This document shows, in pieces, positions 36,419 to 48,507 of a DNA stretch of 64,000 bases (the first letter of the stretch is position 1; the number at the start of each line of letters is the position of its first letter). The notes below the pieces were generated by a model that did no database searches, was not told the DNA's origin, and saw only the letters and a list, made by a program, of their open reading frames with translations. Made by a program: the position numbers and the translations under genes. The DNA is from Nocardia farcinica. GTDB taxonomy: Bacteria; Actinomycetota; Actinomycetes; Mycobacteriales; Mycobacteriaceae. The stretch spans positions 1,302,001 through 1,366,000 of the forward strand of contig NZ_LN868939.1 in assembly GCF_001182745.1 (NCBI RefSeq), given 5' to 3'.

Positions 36419-36456
36419 GACACGTGTCGGCGCGCCACCGCTGTGTGACATCACAC
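36419..36456. promoter_or_regulatory. Two palindromes just upstream of the rpoB promoter
   Basis: GACACGTGTC (36419-36428) is a perfect 10-bp palindrome, and GTGTGA-CA-TCACAC (36443-36456) a perfect 14-bp one ending 10 bp before the -35. A third, ACAGC-N4-GCTGT, is at 36337-36350. The placement fits activator or repressor binding; which protein would bind is unknown. Confidence 0.45.
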
Positions 36457-36466
36457 GGATGGTACT

Positions 36467-36496
36467 TTGACACATCCGTGTTCAGGGGTGTAAGTT
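36467..36496 (+). promoter_or_regulatory. rpoB-rpoC promoter
   Basis: TTGACA (36467-36472, consensus), 18-bp spacer and TAAGTT (36491-36496). It lies 186 bp before the rpoB start. The 431-bp gap between the mce operon and rpoB otherwise holds a weaker TTGACG at 36301 without a matching -10, and no gene. Confidence 0.75.
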
Positions 36497-36682
36497 TGGA
36501 CGTTGCGCTGGCTGCCTCCTGTCCATACCTCGATTCGCACACGTGAGTTCCACCTTCCGGTGTTACTTCCGTTGTTGCCTGTTCGAGTTTCGTTCGGGTC
36601 GTGACCAGCGGAATTCGTAGCAGAAGCAAGCGACGGTCGCGGACCACCACGCGACGCGCGTGAGGTGCTGGAAGGACGCATC

Positions 36683-39600
36683 TTGGCAGTCTCCACCCAG
36701 ACCAAGGCAGTTGCCGGAATCCCCGGAGCCCCGAAGCGGGTGTCTTTCGCGAAGATTCGTGAGCCCTTGGAGGTGCCCGGTCTTCTCGATCTACAAACGG
36801 AATCGTTCGCCTGGTTGATCGGCTCGCCGGAATGGCGTGAGCGGGCTGCCGCTCGCGGCGACGTCGGGCTGGTCGGTGGACTGGAGGAGGTGCTCGAGGA
36901 GCTCTCGCCCATCGAGGACTTCTCCGGCTCCATGTCCCTGTCCTTCTCCGATCCTCGCTTCGAAGAGGTCAAGGCCTCGATCGACGAGTGCAAAGAAAAG
37001 GACATGACCTACGCGGCGCCGCTGTTCGTCACCGCGGAGTTCATCAACAACAACACCGGTGAGATCAAGAGCCAGACGGTCTTCATGGGTGATTTCCCGA
37101 TGATGACCGACAAGGGCACGTTCATCATCAACGGCACCGAGCGCGTGGTCGTCTCGCAGCTGGTGCGTTCGCCGGGTGTGTACTTCGATCACAGCATCGA
37201 CAAGGGCACCGAGAAGGACCTGCACAGCGTGCGCGTGATCCCGTCGCGCGGCGCGTGGCTGGAGTTCGACGTCGACAAGCGCGACACCGTGGGCGTGCGC
37301 ATCGACCGCAAGCGCCGTCAGCCGGTCACCGTGCTGCTCAAGGCGCTGGGCTGGACCACCGAGGAGATCGCCGAGCGCTTCGGCTTCTCCGAGATCATGA
37401 TGTCCACCCTGGAGAAGGACAACACCGCCGGCCAGGACGAGGCGCTGCTCGACATCTACCGCAAGCTGCGTCCGGGCGAGCCGCCGACCAAGGAGTCGGC
37501 GCAGACCCTGCTGGAGAATCTGTTCTTCAAGGAGAAGCGCTACGACCTGGCGCGGGTCGGCCGCTACAAGATCAACAAGAAGCTCGGCATCCACGTGGGC
37601 GAGCCGGTCACCGGTTCGGTGCTGACGAAGGAAGACATCGTCACCACCATCGAGTACCTGGTGCGCCTGCACGCCGGTGACAAGACGATGACCGCCCCCG
37701 GCGGCGTCGAGGTGCCCGTCGAGGTCGACGACATCGACCACTTCGGCAACCGTCGCCTGCGCACCGTCGGCGAGCTGATCCAGAACCAGATCCGGGTCGG
37801 CCTCTCGCGCATGGAGCGCGTCGTGCGTGAGCGCATGACCACCCAGGACGTCGAGGCCATCACGCCGCAGACCCTGATCAACATCCGGCCGGTCGTGGCC
37901 GCGATCAAGGAGTTCTTCGGCACCTCGCAGCTGTCGCAGTTCATGGACCAGAACAACCCGCTCTCGGGCCTGACCCACAAGCGCCGCCTCTCGGCGCTGG
38001 GCCCCGGCGGTCTGTCCCGTGAGCGCGCCGGCCTGGAAGTGCGCGACGTGCACCCCTCGCACTACGGCCGCATGTGCCCGATCGAGACCCCGGAAGGCCC
38101 GAACATCGGCCTGATCGGTTCGCTGTCGGTGTACGCGCGGGTCAACCCGTTCGGCTTCATCGAGACCCCGTACCGCAAGGTCGTCGACGGCCGGGTCACC
38201 GACGAGGTCGTCTACCTCACCGCCGACGAGGAGGACCGGCACGTCCGGGCCCAGGCCAACTCGCCGGTCGGCCCCGACGGCCGTTTCCTCGAGGACCGCG
38301 TGCTGTGCCGCCGCGGCAACGAGGAGATGGAGTACGTCGCCGCGACCGAGGTCGACTTCATGGATGTGTCGCCGCGGCAGATGGTGTCGGTGGCGACGGC
38401 GATGATTCCGTTCCTCGAGCATGATGATGCCAACCGTGCGCTGATGGGTGCGAATATGCAGCGTCAGGCGGTGCCGTTGATTCGGTCGGAGGCGCCGATC
38501 GTGGGTACCGGTATGGAGCTGCGTGCGGCGGTGGATGCCGGTGATGTGGTGGTGAACGAGAAGGCCGGTGTGGTCGAGGAGGTTTCGGCCGATTACGTCA
38601 CGGTGATGGCCGATGACGGGACTCGTAAGTCGTATCGGATGCGGAAGTTCAACCGGTCGAACCAGGGGACGTGTTCGAATCAGCGGCCGATCGTGGACGA
38701 GGGTCAGCGGGTCGAGGCCGGGCAGGTGTTGGCTGATGGGCCGTGCACCGAGAACGGTGAGATGGCGCTGGGTAAGAACCTGTTGGTGGCGATCATGCCG
38801 TGGGAGGGGCACAACTACGAGGACGCGATCATCTTGTCCCAGCGGTTGGTGGAGCAGGATGTGTTGACCTCGATCCATATCGAGGAGCACGAGATCGATG
38901 CTCGTGACACCAAGCTCGGTGCCGAGGAGATCACTCGCGACATTCCGAATGTCTCCGATGAGGTGTTGGCGGATCTGGACGAGCGTGGCATCGTGCGGAT
39001 CGGTGCGGAGGTGCGTGATGGTGACATCCTGGTCGGTAAGGTCACGCCCAAGGGTGAGACCGAGCTGACGCCGGAGGAGCGGTTGCTGCGGGCGATCTTC
39101 GGGGAGAAGGCGCGTGAGGTGCGTGATACCTCGTTGAAGGTGCCCCACGGTGAGTCGGGCAAGGTCATCGGGATCCGGGTGTTCTCCCGGGAGGACGATG
39201 ACGATCTGCCGCCCGGTGTCAACGAGTTGGTGCGGGTGTATGTGGCGCAGAAGCGCAAGATCCAAGACGGTGACAAGCTGGCCGGTCGGCACGGGAACAA
39301 GGGTGTGATCGGCAAGATCCTGCCCACCGAGGACATGCCGTTCCTGCCCGATGGCACCCCGGTCGACATCATCCTCAACACCCACGGTGTGCCGCGGCGG
39401 ATGAACATCGGCCAGATCCTGGAAACCCACCTCGGCTGGATCGGCAAAGCCGGCTGGAAGGTCGAGGGCAACCCCGAGTGGGCCAAGGATCTGCCGGAGG
39501 AGATGTGGGAGGCCCCCGCGGACTCCAACATCGCGACTCCGGTGTTCGACGGTGCCCGCGAGGAGGAGCTGACGGGTCTGCTGGGCTCGACGCTGCCCAA

Positions 39601-40156
39601 CCGTGACGGCGAGCGGATGGTCGACGACAACGGCAAGGCCGTGCTGTTCGACGGTCGTTCCGGTGAGCCGTTCCCGTACCCGGTGGCGGTGGGCTACATG
39701 TACATCCTGAAGCTGCACCACCTGGTCGACGACAAGATCCACGCGCGCTCCACCGGCCCGTACTCGATGATCACCCAGCAGCCGCTCGGTGGTAAGGCCC
39801 AGTTCGGTGGCCAGCGCTTCGGTGAGATGGAGTGCTGGGCGATGCAGGCCTACGGCGCGGCCTACACCCTGCAGGAACTGCTGACGATCAAGTCCGACGA
39901 CGTCGTCGGCCGCGTGAAGGTCTACGAGGCGATCGTCAAGGGCGAGAACATTCCGGAGCCGGGCATTCCGGAGTCGTTCAAGGTGCTCCTCAAGGAACTC
40001 CAGTCGCTGTGCCTCAACGTCGAGGTGCTGTCGTCCGACGGCGCCGCGATCGAGTTGCGCGAAGGCGAGGACGAGGACCTGGAGCGCGCCGCGGCGAACC
40101 TGGGCATCAACCTGTCCAGGAACGAAGCGGCCACTGTCGACGATTTGGCGAACTAG
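36683..40156 (+). CDS. rpoB: RNA polymerase beta subunit
   Basis: 1,157 residues from a TTG start with GGAAGGA upstream; mycobacterial rpoB also uses [23 protein letters not shown] is the N-terminal signature. The rifampicin region (about 411-445: [30 protein letters not shown]) keeps the drug-sensitive residues, including the Ser, His and Ser positions altered in resistant strains, so this is a sensitive-type copy. [15 protein letters not shown] and the C-terminal [15 protein letters not shown] clamp contact are intact. Codons from about 38,367 to 39,420 differ in style from the rest of the gene. rpoC follows after 132 bp containing a hairpin. Confidence 0.98.
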   Translation: MAVSTQTKAVAGIPGAPKRVSFAKIREPLEVPGLLDLQTESFAWLIGSPEWRERAAARGDVGLVGGLEEVLEELSPIEDFSGSMSLSFSDPRFEEVKASIDECKEKDMTYAAPLFVTAEFINNNTGEIKSQTVFMGDFPMMTDKGTFIINGTERVVVSQLVRSPGVYFDHSIDKGTEKDLHSVRVIPSRGAWLEFDVDKRDTVGVRIDRKRRQPVTVLLKALGWTTEEIAERFGFSEIMMSTLEKDNTAGQDEALLDIYRKLRPGEPPTKESAQTLLENLFFKEKRYDLARVGRYKINKKLGIHVGEPVTGSVLTKEDIVTTIEYLVRLHAGDKTMTAPGGVEVPVEVDDIDHFGNRRLRTVGELIQNQIRVGLSRMERVVRERMTTQDVEAITPQTLINIRPVVAAIKEFFGTSQLSQFMDQNNPLSGLTHKRRLSALGPGGLSRERAGLEVRDVHPSHYGRMCPIETPEGPNIGLIGSLSVYARVNPFGFIETPYRKVVDGRVTDEVVYLTADEEDRHVRAQANSPVGPDGRFLEDRVLCRRGNEEMEYVAATEVDFMDVSPRQMVSVATAMIPFLEHDDANRALMGANMQRQAVPLIRSEAPIVGTGMELRAAVDAGDVVVNEKAGVVEEVSADYVTVMADDGTRKSYRMRKFNRSNQGTCSNQRPIVDEGQRVEAGQVLADGPCTENGEMALGKNLLVAIMPWEGHNYEDAIILSQRLVEQDVLTSIHIEEHEIDARDTKLGAEEITRDIPNVSDEVLADLDERGIVRIGAEVRDGDILVGKVTPKGETELTPEERLLRAIFGEKAREVRDTSLKVPHGESGKVIGIRVFSREDDDDLPPGVNELVRVYVAQKRKIQDGDKLAGRHGNKGVIGKILPTEDMPFLPDGTPVDIILNTHGVPRRMNIGQILETHLGWIGKAGWKVEGNPEWAKDLPEEMWEAPADSNIATPVFDGAREEELTGLLGSTLPNRDGERMVDDNGKAVLFDGRSGEPFPYPVAVGYMYILKLHHLVDDKIHARSTGPYSMITQQPLGGKAQFGGQRFGEMECWAMQAYGAAYTLQELLTIKSDDVVGRVKVYEAIVKGENIPEPGIPESFKVLLKELQSLCLNVEVLSSDGAAIELREGEDEDLERAAANLGINLSRNEAATVDDLAN

Positions 40157-40163
40157 GCGGTCG

Positions 40164-40192
40164 GGGCGGATGCGAGAACCGCGCATCCGCCC
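40164..40192 (+). terminator. Hairpin between rpoB and rpoC (partial terminator or processing site)
   Basis: GGGCGGATGCG (40164-40174) pairs perfectly with CGCATCCGCCC (40182-40192) around a 7-nt loop. There is no T run. As rpoB and rpoC must be made together, it is more likely an mRNA processing or stability element than a full terminator. Confidence 0.5.
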
Positions 40193-40288
40193 TCCCGCGC
40201 TCGATACGAGTGCTCGGCCGGGTTTCCGCCCGAACCTCACTAGTGAACTTTTGCTCGAATTCGACCCGCACAGGGGAAAGGAAGTTAC

Positions 40289-44242
<3,954 letters not shown>

Positions 44243-44260
44243 CCCGCGTCCGAACGACCG

Positions 44261-44295
44261 AACGGCCCCCGCTCCGATCCGGAGCGGGGGCCGTT
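44261..44295 (+). terminator. Terminator of rpoB-rpoC
   Basis: AACGGCCCCCGCTCCG (44261-44276) pairs perfectly with its complement at 44280-44295 around a 3-nt loop, followed by CTGCTGTTC. A 16-bp stem; symmetrical enough to stop transcription from the small minus-strand ORF as well. Confidence 0.92.
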
Positions 44296-44317
44296 CTGCT
44301 GTTCGCGGAGCTGGTGG

Positions 44318-44455
44318 TCAGACAGCCACGCCGCCGTTGTTGCTCTGCGAGCCCGCGGAACCGGTGACGAACGCGTTGAGGAAGTTGGTGATGATCATGG
44401 TGGAGTCGACCGAGTTCGCGGTGGCAGAGTCGATCAGGGCGATGAAGCTGAACAT
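44318..44455 (-). CDS. Small ORF, 45 aa, function unknown
   Basis: The minus-strand ATG at 44455 has AGAGGA 8 nt upstream and opens a 45-codon frame starting MFSFIALIDSATANSVDSTM and ending with a Gly/Ser/Asn-rich tail NNGGVAV. A hydrophobic/amphipathic helix (IITNFLNAFVTG) occupies the middle; there are no Cys, Lys or Arg residues, so it is neither a typical lanthipeptide nor a toxin. Codon third positions are mostly C/G, as in real genes here. A TATGCT -10 and an inverted repeat lie 90-120 bp upstream. It ends just before the rpoC terminator, which would also serve it. I do not recognise the family. Confidence 0.6.
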   Translation of the reverse strand: MFSFIALIDSATANSVDSTMIITNFLNAFVTGSAGSQSNNGGVAV

Positions 44456-44545
44456 GCTGCAGGTCCTCTTGCTAGGCGGATCTCTGGGATCCGGTGCGTG
44501 GTGTTCCGGAAGCCCGGTTCGATGCGTGAGCGCAATCGGAACAGC

Positions 44546-44573
44546 AGCATAGTCACATTTGCGCCAGTGTGAC
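44546..44573 (-). promoter_or_regulatory. Candidate promoter/operator of the small ORF
   Basis: On the minus strand GTCACA-N10-TGTGAC, a perfect inverted repeat (44552-44573), runs directly into a -10 hexamer TATGCT (44546-44551). The symmetrical element would cover the spacer and -35, a repressor-like position. Start of transcription would be about 85 nt before the small ORF. Confidence 0.45.
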
Positions 44574-44614
44574 GAGGGTTTGTTTCGGATTTCTGGATCG
44601 GCGCTGGTCGTGCC

Positions 44615-45259
44615 TCAGGGCTGGCCGGTCAGGTACGCGATCACGGCATCCACGGCGGGTTGTCCACCACCGGCGTAGAGCCCGGCGAACGCGCCGACCG
44701 CCGCGCCGATCACGGTGCCGAGCGGCACGGTGATGAAGTCGAAGACGAACAGCCCGAGCGGGAAGCCGAGCAGGAAGCCGATCACCGCGCCGATCCCCGC
44801 GCCGGCCTGGATCTGCGGCATCGCCCGGTTCACCTCGTCCCAGAACCGGTCCTGGGAGCTGACGTCACGCAGCGGTGCCGACGCGCCCGCGGCCGGGGTG
44901 AGGGTCAGCCGGGTGCCGCCCTCGCTCACCGTCGGGGTCAGCTCGACCGCGCGATCCGCGACGCGCACGAGCATCGGCAGGGCGGCCAGGATCTGCCCGT
45001 CGGGTCCGGTGACGGTGACCACCCGGCCGTCGTGGACCAGGTCGAAGCGGCCACCGGGCAGATCGGCCACGGTCGCCCGCCGGTCCTCGCTCACCGCGAC
45101 GACGTAGTCCAGTCCCGCGACGCTGCCGTGCAGATGGGGTGGGGTGTCGGCGGTGGTCGGGGCCGAATGGTCGGGGGCGGGATGGGGGTGGGCGTCGGCG
45201 GTACCCGCCGCCAGACCGATGGCCACCACGGCCAGCATCGTCGTCGCGCTCAGACGCAT
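44615..45259 (-). CDS. Exported hypothetical protein with C-terminal glycine-rich hydrophobic region
   Basis: 214 residues. A signal peptide (MLAVVAIGLAAGTADA, cleavage after Ala-Asp-Ala) leads to a short His/Pro-rich stretch (HPHPAPDHSAP), a beta-rich middle (YVVAVSEDRRATVADLPGGR, GRVVTVTGPDGQILA, VELTPTVSEGGTRLTLTPAA) and two hydrophobic Gly-zipper segments near the end (GAGIGAVIGFLLGFPLGLFV and GTVIGAAVGAFAGLYAGGG). The latter could insert in a membrane. I recognise the layout from nocardial exported proteins but no function. It is divergent from the ArsR gene. Confidence 0.75.
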   Translation of the reverse strand: MRLSATTMLAVVAIGLAAGTADAHPHPAPDHSAPTTADTPPHLHGSVAGLDYVVAVSEDRRATVADLPGGRFDLVHDGRVVTVTGPDGQILAALPMLVRVADRAVELTPTVSEGGTRLTLTPAAGASAPLRDVSSQDRFWDEVNRAMPQIQAGAGIGAVIGFLLGFPLGLFVFDFITVPLGTVIGAAVGAFAGLYAGGGQPAVDAVIAYLTGQP

Positions 45260-45357
45260 CGCAAGTCTTCCTGTCGTGCCGTTGTCCGGAAAGTCCGGAG
45301 ATCTCCGGTCAACCTACCGGGCGCGAGCGGATGTCGGGAGCAACCGCGCGCGAGGGG

Positions 45358-45405
45358 TTGACGTGGTCCGCCTCATATCCGATACTGAACTAGATGGTTC
45401 AGTAT
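45358..45405 (+). promoter_or_regulatory. ArsR promoter with overlapping operator, leaderless start
   Basis: TTGACG (45358-45363), 17-bp spacer and GATACT (45381-45386) form a strong promoter only 7 nt before the ATG at 45394, so the mRNA should begin at or next to the start codon. A perfect inverted repeat, ATACTGAAC-N6-GTTCAGTAT (45382-45405), covers the -10, the start site and the first four codons, the expected layout for ArsR autorepression. Confidence 0.75.
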
Positions 45406-45726
45406 GACTTCCTCGACGCCTCGTTCGGGGCGCTCGCGGATCCCACCCGGCGTGGGATCCTCGAGCGCCTCGCCCGCGGGCCCGCGACCGTCTCCGAGCT
45501 GGCCGAGCAGTTCGACATGACCCTCACGGGCATGAAGAAGCACCTGCGACTGCTGGAGGAGGCGGGCATGATCGACACGGAGAAGCGCGGCCGGGTCAGG
45601 TACTGCCGGCTCGGTGCGAACGTCTTCGACCGTGAGCTGGCGTGGCTGCAGGGCTACCGGCGGATGGTGGAAGCGCGGATGGACCGTCTCGGTGAATTCC
45701 TCGAACGAACGGAGCGGGACAGATGA
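45394..45726 (+). CDS. ArsR-family repressor (SRPBCC-linked type)
   Basis: 110 residues, winged HTH: FGALADPTRRGILERLARGP, ATVSELAEQFDMTLTGMKKHLRLLEEAGMI, then the wing DTEKRGRVRYCRL. It lacks the CxC metal site of classical ArsR and belongs to the group paired with AHSA1/SRPBCC proteins, which probably senses an organic ligand. There is no ribosome-binding site because transcription appears leaderless. Its end overlaps the SRPBCC gene by 4 bp. Confidence 0.92.
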   Translation: MVQYDFLDASFGALADPTRRGILERLARGPATVSELAEQFDMTLTGMKKHLRLLEEAGMIDTEKRGRVRYCRLGANVFDRELAWLQGYRRMVEARMDRLGEFLERTERDR

Positions 45727-46202
45727 GCACGACAACCAACGAAGCCACCGTCACCAAGAGCGGCGATCGGGAGATCCACGTGGAGCGGATCTTCAACGCC
45801 CCGGTCGAGCGGGTCTGGGAGGCGTACAGCCGCATCGAGCAGCTGGTCCAGTGGTGGGGCCGGGGCAACACCCTCGACGTCGAACGTTGGGAGTTCCGCA
45901 AGGGCGGGCACTACCGCTTCGTCGAGCACGCCGACGGCGAGGCGCACGGCTTCGAAGGCCGGTTCCGCGAGATCACCCCGCGCGAGCGCATCGTGCAGTC
46001 CTTCGAATGGGACGGCATGCCCGCGCACGTCGCGATCGACAGCACCACCTTCGTCGACCTCGGTGACGGGCGCACCAAAGTGGTCACCGACAGCCAGTTC
46101 CACACCCCGTTCGAACGCGACGGCATGTTCGAGTCGAGGATGTCGGAGGGGCTGGAGGCCAGCTACCGCGCGCTGGACGCCCTGCTGGCCCGATCGGCTT
46201 GA
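45723..46202 (+). CDS. SRPBCC (AHSA1-like) protein
   Basis: 159 residues: REIHVERIFNAPVERVWEAY is the AHSA1 opening, with QWWGRGNTLDVERWEFRKGG, GRFREITPRERIVQSFEWDG and TKVVTDSQFHTPFERDGM forming the curved sheet over a hydrophobic cavity. The ligand is unknown. It is translationally coupled to the ArsR regulator, a recurrent actinobacterial pair. Confidence 0.92.
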   Translation: MSTTTNEATVTKSGDREIHVERIFNAPVERVWEAYSRIEQLVQWWGRGNTLDVERWEFRKGGHYRFVEHADGEAHGFEGRFREITPRERIVQSFEWDGMPAHVAIDSTTFVDLGDGRTKVVTDSQFHTPFERDGMFESRMSEGLEASYRALDALLARSA

Positions 46203-46247
46203 GTCACCGATCAACCCGAGCCACAGCGGTTTCCGGCGCCGTCGCGG

Positions 46248-47237
46248 TCACTCGCGGGCCGCGCCCAGCCTGCGCTTGCGCGGTTTCAGATGCAGCGGGG
46301 GCAGCGGCGGCGCCGGAATGCGCTGCTCGGGCCGGTGACCGGCGATGTCGGGGAACCGGCCGACGTCGTGGCGCTCCCACTGGGTGCGGGCCGCCACGAT
46401 CTCCTCGTGGGTGCGGCCCACGAAGTTCCACCACATCACCAGTTCCTCGCCGAACGGCTCGCCGCCGATCAGCGCCACATGCGCGCCGGGGCCGCTGCTC
46501 AACCGCAGCTCGCGGCGATCGGTGCCCAGATACAGCAGCGGGCCGGGTTTCAGCGAGGTGTCCGCGACCGTCACCTCGCCTTCGATCACCAGCAGCGCGT
46601 GCTCGAAGGACGGGTCGACCGGGATGCTCACCTCGGCGCCCGCCGCGAGCCGCATGTCCGCGCCCACGATCGGCGTGTAGGCCCGGGCCGGGGAGGTGAG
46701 CCCGGCCAGCGTGCCGATCAACACGACGGCGCGCACGCCGGCGGCCTCGTACACCGGCAGGTCGCGGTGCTGCTCGAAATGCGGTGCCACCCCGGTGCTC
46801 TCGCGCGGCAGCGCGATCCACAGCTGCAGGCCGTGACTGGCGGGGGCCTCGGTGTCGTAGTACTCCGAATGCGCGATGCCGACACCCGAGGTCATCAGAT
46901 TGAGCTGGCCCGGATTGATCACCACGTCCGAGCCCACCGAATCACGGTGCCGGATCCGGCCCTGGAACGGCCAGGTGACCGTCTGCAGCCCGATGTGCGG
47001 GTGCGGATCGATGTCCGGCGGGGCGTCGGTCTTGGTGACGGTCGGTGCGCCGAAATGATCGAGGAAACACCAGGCGCCCACGGTCGGCAGATCCCGTTGT
47101 GGCAGTACGCGTTCCACGTACACGCCGCGCACCCCGCCCAGCGGCACCTCACGCGCCGGATACAGCTCGGCCACCGGGCCGGGACCGGGCGCCGGGGCGC
47201 ACACCGCCTCGTCCGGATGCGGATCCAGATCGCTCAC
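46248..47237 (-). CDS. Pirin-family cupin protein
   Basis: 329 residues with two cupin domains. The N-terminal cupin carries the metal ligands in PPDIDPHPHIGLQTVTWPFQ and GVGIAHSEYY; the C-terminal one (YTPIVGADMRLAAGAEVSIP, FGEELVMWWNFVGRTHEEI) matches Pirin_C. Some pirins are quercetin dioxygenases. It starts at a GTG whose G overlaps the stop of the gene before it (GTGA), so translation is coupled to the decarboxylase/GNAT fusion. Confidence 0.9.
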   Translation of the reverse strand: MSDLDPHPDEAVCAPAPGPGPVAELYPAREVPLGGVRGVYVERVLPQRDLPTVGAWCFLDHFGAPTVTKTDAPPDIDPHPHIGLQTVTWPFQGRIRHRDSVGSDVVINPGQLNLMTSGVGIAHSEYYDTEAPASHGLQLWIALPRESTGVAPHFEQHRDLPVYEAAGVRAVVLIGTLAGLTSPARAYTPIVGADMRLAAGAEVSIPVDPSFEHALLVIEGEVTVADTSLKPGPLLYLGTDRRELRLSSGPGAHVALIGGEPFGEELVMWWNFVGRTHEEIVAARTQWERHDVGRFPDIAGHRPEQRIPAPPLPPLHLKPRKRRLGAARE

Positions 47238-48025
47238 CGCTTGATGCCCTTGCCCACCACGTGCGGGTCGTACTTCGGGTGCTTGTCGATGAACGCCTTG
47301 ATGAACGGGCAGTGCGCGATGATGGTGCGCCCACGCGCGACCGTGTCGTCGAGCGCCCGCTCGGCCAGGATGGTGCCCAGGCCCTTGCCACCGAAGGCCT
47401 TGTCGATCTCGGTGTGCACGAAATCGGTGTCCTCGCCGCGCTCGACGTACTCGGCGAAACCGGCGAGCTCGCCCCCGTAGAAGATGTCGTAGCGGCTCTT
47501 GTCCGCATTGCGGGTGACCGTGGTTTCCGCGGTATCGGTCATGTCGGCGTTCTCCTTACGCGCCCGCACCGGGTGCTTGCTCAGGATCGACACGCGGTTG
47601 AACGCGCCGATCGTGGTGGCGATCCAGACGATCACCGAGATCTGGTCGTCGGACAAGTGCTGACGTGCTCGAGCGTACTCACGCTCGAGCAGCGATTCCT
47701 CCGGCAGCGTCGCCGTGACCTCCGCCAGCCCGAGCGCCGCGCGGTCGAACGCGGAGAACGGCCCGCCGCGGCGCCACGCGGCCAGCACCGCGAGCTCCTG
47801 CTCGGTGGCCCCGGCCCGCACGGCCGCGCGATAGTGGGTGTCCAAGCAGTGCGTGCAGCCGTTGATCTGGGAGACCCGCAGGTTCACCAGCTCGACCAGC
47901 CTGCGGTCCAGCCCGGCGGCTCCGGCCGCGATGCGCACCTGCGCGGCCACGGCCGTCTGGGCTCGGTACACGGCGGGAGTCTGCCTGTCCACCCACACAC
48001 GGTCGGGCGTCGCGTCCGGCGTCAT
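47234..48025 (-). CDS. In-frame fusion: carboxymuconolactone-decarboxylase-like (AhpD) domain + GNAT acetyltransferase
   Basis: One 263-residue frame. Residues 20-150 are an AhpD-like alkylhydroperoxidase: LVELVNLRVSQINGCTHCLD has the CxxC-His redox site (Cys57, Cys60, His64), followed by DQISVIVWIATTIGAFNRVS. Residues 162-263 are a short YjdJ-type GNAT domain (YDIFYGGELAGFAEYVERGE, EIDKAFGGKGLGTILAERAL, AHCPFIKAFIDKHPKYD). Between them sits AAGGAGA and an in-frame ATG at 47542, so a stand-alone GNAT could also be made from 47234-47542. The arrangement suggests two formerly separate genes joined by loss of a stop codon. Pirin follows with an overlap. Confidence 0.85.
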   Translation of the reverse strand: MTPDATPDRVWVDRQTPAVYRAQTAVAAQVRIAAGAAGLDRRLVELVNLRVSQINGCTHCLDTHYRAAVRAGATEQELAVLAAWRRGGPFSAFDRAALGLAEVTATLPEESLLEREYARARQHLSDDQISVIVWIATTIGAFNRVSILSKHPVRARKENADMTDTAETTVTRNADKSRYDIFYGGELAGFAEYVERGEDTDFVHTEIDKAFGGKGLGTILAERALDDTVARGRTIIAHCPFIKAFIDKHPKYDPHVVGKGIKR

Positions 48026-48072
48026 GCCCCGATGCTAGACGGGCGCCCGCTCGGCCGACCGCGCCGAGCGGA

Positions 48073-48444
48073 TCAGTCGTACTTCGGCAACTGCTGGACC
48101 GCCCACTTGTTGCCGTCCGGATCGCTGAAGAACGTGAACAGGCCCCAGCCCATGTCCTCGACGGGCGTGGCGTCGACGCCCGCCGCGCGCAACCGGCGGT
48201 ACGCCTCCTCGGCGCTGTCGACCACCATCTGCACGCCCTCGACGCTGCCCGGCGTCGCCTCGGTGATGCCGCGGCCGATGCAGATCGAGCACGCCGAACC
48301 CGGCGGGGTGAGCTGCACGAAACGGATGTCCGGGGTGGGCGACTGGTCGTGATCGGCGTGGAAGCCGATCCGGGTGTAGAACTCCTTGGCCCGGTCCACA
48401 TCGGTGACCGGGATGGCTACCAGCTCGATTTTCCAATCCATCAT
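48073..48444 (-). CDS. VOC-family protein
   Basis: 123 residues, one VOC domain: KIELVAIPVTDVDRAKEFYT opens it, FVQLTPPGSACSICIG lies mid-domain and GLFTFFSDPDGNKWAVQQLP closes it. It resembles the glyoxalase-superfamily proteins often annotated as lactoylglutathione-lyase-like, but the substrate is unknown. The start is ATG 48444 (or 48441). It precedes the AhpD/GNAT-pirin pair by 47 bp on the same strand and may be co-transcribed. Confidence 0.88.
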   Translation of the reverse strand: MMDWKIELVAIPVTDVDRAKEFYTRIGFHADHDQSPTPDIRFVQLTPPGSACSICIGRGITEATPGSVEGVQMVVDSAEEAYRRLRAAGVDATPVEDMGWGLFTFFSDPDGNKWAVQQLPKYD

Positions 48445-48507
48445 CCGAGCATGGCAGTGACCACTGACACATTCGATGCCTTTCAAGTATCAGTGGGTCC
48501 GTGCGTG

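Noticed and set aside
37911..38100. Possible rifampicin-resistance changes in the rpoB RRDR
   Set aside because: All the usual contact residues match the sensitive sequence.
36791..40240. Open frame of over 1,100 codons antisense to rpoB (and a similar one antisense to rpoC at 40,292-43,747)
   Set aside because: High GC3 leaves the mirror frame free of stops. The amino-acid mix is His/Arg/Leu-rich without domains, and rpoB and rpoC are certain.
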